A stretch of DNA of 64,000 nucleotides from Nonomuraea sediminis (GTDB lineage Bacteria > Actinomycetota > Actinomycetes > Streptosporangiales > Streptosporangiaceae). The stretch covers positions 186,001-250,000 of the forward strand of contig NZ_JAHDTI010000009.1 in assembly GCF_018531495.1 (NCBI RefSeq), in the 5' to 3' direction. Position 1 is the first letter of the stretch, and each line of letters starts with the position of its first letter. Under the pieces are notes generated by a model. It did no database searches. It was not told where the DNA came from and saw only the letters and a list, made by a program, of their open reading frames with translations. Both the position numbers and the translations under genes were made by a program. Below, piece after piece: positions 62,364 to 64,000 of the stretch.

Positions 62364-63122
62364 TCAGGAAAGGTTCGAAGAGATCCACTTTCCGATGCGG
62401 CGGATGAGTTCGGGGGTCGCCGCGGACTCTGCGTGGCCGTATCCCGGTTCGATCCACAGTTGCTTGGGCTCGCGGGCGCCGTCGTAGAGCTGGTGCGCGT
62501 GCTCCAGCGGGAAGAAGGAGTCAGCGTCGCCGTGCACGACCAGCAGCGGGGTCGGCGTGATCAGGCCGGCCGCCTCGTGCGGCGGCATCGGGATCGGGTC
62601 CCACTGGCCGCTCGCGATCCTGGTGCGCTTGGCCACCCGCGCCGCCCACCGCCCGATCGGCTGCTCGATGGCCCAGTGGACCTGGCGCATCGGCTTGGTG
62701 CCCCGGTAGTACCAGCGGGCGGGCCCGCTGACCGCCACGACGGCTTCAATGCCACGTTTCAGCGCGGCATGCCGTACGGCGACCGCGGCGCCCATCGAGA
62801 AGCCCAGCACCGCGACCTTGTCGTAGCCGATCACGCGGGCGTGACGGACGGCGGCGTCGACGTCGAGGATCTCCAGGTCGCCCACCGTGCTCTCGCCGCC
62901 GGAATGGCCGTGGCCGCGGAAGTCGAAGGCCACGACCCCGCCGTAACCGCTCAGGACGTGCACGATGCGGCGCGCCGTACGCTCCCGCCAGGAGCCCGTG
63001 AAACCGTGGGCCACCACGATGCCCACCCCGGTCGTGCCGGCGCGGGACGGGGTGTGAACGGCGTCGATGCGGACCCCGTCCTCGGTCCTGAGCATGACGG
63101 GGAGGCTGGGCGCGAAGGGCAT
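62364..63122 (-). CDS. Alpha/beta hydrolase
   Basis: 252 residues. Oxyanion region VVAHGFTGSW, nucleophile elbow LGFSMGAAVAV (G-x-S-x-G), acid in VHGDADSFFP, catalytic His in GYGHAESA. Serine hydrolase of unknown substrate, cytoplasmic. ATG at 63122; a GTG at 63140 overlaps the upstream stop and is also possible. Confidence 0.85.
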   Translation of the reverse strand: MPFAPSLPVMLRTEDGVRIDAVHTPSRAGTTGVGIVVAHGFTGSWRERTARRIVHVLSGYGGVVAFDFRGHGHSGGESTVGDLEILDVDAAVRHARVIGYDKVAVLGFSMGAAVAVRHAALKRGIEAVVAVSGPARWYYRGTKPMRQVHWAIEQPIGRWAARVAKRTRIASGQWDPIPMPPHEAAGLITPTPLLVVHGDADSFFPLEHAHQLYDGAREPKQLWIEPGYGHAESAATPELIRRIGKWISSNLS

Positions 63123-63132
63123 GAACCAGAGC

Positions 63133-63489
63133 TTAGGCACCCAGCTCGGCCACGCTGACGACGACCCTGACCCGCGATTCCTCGGCCGCCTCGACCGCGT
63201 GCGGCAGGTCGGAGATCATCACGCGGGCGCCGCTGGCCAGGATGCGCTCGTGGATCGTGGCCGAGTCCAGCTCGGCGGGCACGGGCCAGGCGGTGCCACC
63301 CGCGGCGATCACCGAGTCGACGGCGACCAGCAGATCGGGCCCCAGCGGGAGGCAGATGACCACCATGTCCCCCTCGCGCACGCCATGGCGCCGCAGCTGG
63401 GCGGTGGCCGCGGCCAGCCTCGCGTCCAGCTGGTCCTCGGTGAGGAGCTCCTCGCCCACCGGGTCGACCATGACGATGCGCACATCCAT
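63133..63489 (-). CDS. Second stand-alone ANL N-subdomain fragment
   Basis: 118 residues resembling the first subdomain of AMP-binding enzymes: LTEDQLDARLAAATAQLRRHGVREGDMVVICLPLGPDLLVAVDSVIAAGGTAWPVPAELD, SGARVMISD. The end EESRVRVVVSV matches DESRVRQVIAF of the protein at 45724. No adenylation or C-terminal parts. ATG at 63489 with GGTGAG upstream. Follows the partial LuxR gene (56 bases), as the gene at 45724 follows the LuxR gene at 46871. Confidence 0.65.
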   Translation of the reverse strand: MDVRIVMVDPVGEELLTEDQLDARLAAATAQLRRHGVREGDMVVICLPLGPDLLVAVDSVIAAGGTAWPVPAELDSATIHERILASGARVMISDLPHAVEAAEESRVRVVVSVAELGA

Positions 63490-63545
63490 GAGGCTCACCG
63501 TAGGCACGGGTGGCGGCGCGTGCATGGGGCGGATTATGCAGAATC

Positions 63546-64000
63546 CTATGCAGACTTGTGCTCATGTTCCGCGGCCCATACGGCGATCTGGGCGCGGGCC
63601 GTGAAGCCGAGTTTCTCCATGATGTTGGCGATATGCCGGGCGACCGTGGCCGGGCTGATGACCAGCTCCTCGGCGATGGCCCGGTTGGACAGCCCGCGCG
63701 TCAGCAGGCCGGCGATCTCCTGCTCGCGCGAGGTCAGCACCGAGCGCGGGATGCGCTCGACCCGCTCGGCCGCCGGGGAGATCGTGCGCCCCTGCCCCAG
63801 GGCGAACTCGGCGGCCTCCTCGGGGCTCAGCTGCCGGCCACGGGTCCAGAGCAGGTTCGTGTGGCCCTCGCCGACCTTGGCGCGGGCGGTCGCCAGCAGC
63901 TCGTCGACCCTGACGGTCTTGGAGGAGTACTGGCCCATGGTCTCGCGCAGCGCGGTCGCGGCCGAGGCCGTCAGCACCGCGCCCTCCAGGTCGCCGCCCG
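63546..64000 (-). CDS. LuxR-family regulator (partial, 5' end outside window)
   Basis: C-terminal about 150 residues only: the tail region (ARAKVGEGHTNLLWTRGRQLSPEEAAEFALGQG) and a LuxR HTH (LTSREQEIAGLLTRGLSNRAIAEELVISPATVARHIANIMEKLGFTARAQIAVW). The region corresponds closely to the C-termini of the regulators at 46871 and 49264, so it is very likely the third NB-ARC/TPR/LuxR gene of this type. Confidence 0.88.
   Translation of the reverse strand, partial: GGDLEGAVLTASAATALRETMGQYSSKTVRVDELLATARAKVGEGHTNLLWTRGRQLSPEEAAEFALGQGRTISPAAERVERIPRSVLTSREQEIAGLLTRGLSNRAIAEELVISPATVARHIANIMEKLGFTARAQIAVWAAEHEHKSA

Overview
The window is about 70% G+C, uses GTG and occasionally TTG starts freely, and packs genes with ATGA/GTGA overlaps. 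Together with the gene families present, this points to a filamentous actinomycete, most likely Streptosporangiaceae (Nonomuraea or Streptosporangium type); the family-level placement is inference. No integrase, transposase, capsid or terminase gene was recognised, so the window reads as ordinary chromosome.

Left part (1-7.5 kb): an aromatic amino acid lyase-like gene with a non-canonical MIO triad follows a small membrane protein gene and a CPA2-type antiporter gene. Then come an ApbE flavin transferase with a reduced ferric-reductase-like membrane protein, an OsmC protein, a nucleoside hydrolase, a probable 6C RNA on the minus strand, tRNA-Lys(CTT) and a fasciclin-domain exoprotein.

Central accessory locus (7.6-21.9 kb): a contractile injection system (eCIS, phage-tail-like) of the actinobacterial type. 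A 12-gene minus-strand operon, largely translationally coupled, encodes sheath, inner tube, a zinc-finger tail-assembly protein, a 54-residue protein resembling DUF6760, a proline-rich repeat protein, a second tube-like protein, a LysM adaptor, a VgrG-like spike, a PAAR tip, gp25, baseplate J and tail protein I. A second minus-strand operon encodes an orphan LuxR regulator, a Pvc16/DUF4255 tail terminator and a zinc-ribbon, Ig-like, single-TM protein that I read as the membrane adaptor. Two small plus-strand genes of unknown function lie between the operons. No AAA+ ATPase, tape measure or tail fibre gene is visible.

Middle (22-34 kb): nadK; a LacI regulator divergent from an amidohydrolase/cysteine-dioxygenase operon with twin operators; an FhuF-like protein and MFS transporter divergent from a second LacI gene; an ArsR-type regulator divergent from an MFS exporter; a SorC/DeoR regulator; a hypothetical protein; and an ECF41-type sigma factor.

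Sugar region (34.8-45.5 kb): a seven-gene plus-strand operon (XylF/G/H-type importer, two FGGY kinases, a phosphatase, a 2-hydroxyacid dehydrogenase) looks like an unassigned polyol or pentulose pathway. It shares a promoter element with the SorC gene. A convergent MalEFG-type importer carries the same perfect palindrome as the second LacI gene.

Right part (45.7-64 kb): three related NB-ARC/LuxR regulators, one broken by an internal deletion. Two of them precede stand-alone N-terminal fragments of AMP-binding enzymes. Other genes encode an ABC exporter, a penicillin-binding protein, MerR and TetR regulators, a coiled-coil/M15-like exoprotein, a large M14 carboxypeptidase, an aldehyde dehydrogenase and an alpha/beta hydrolase.
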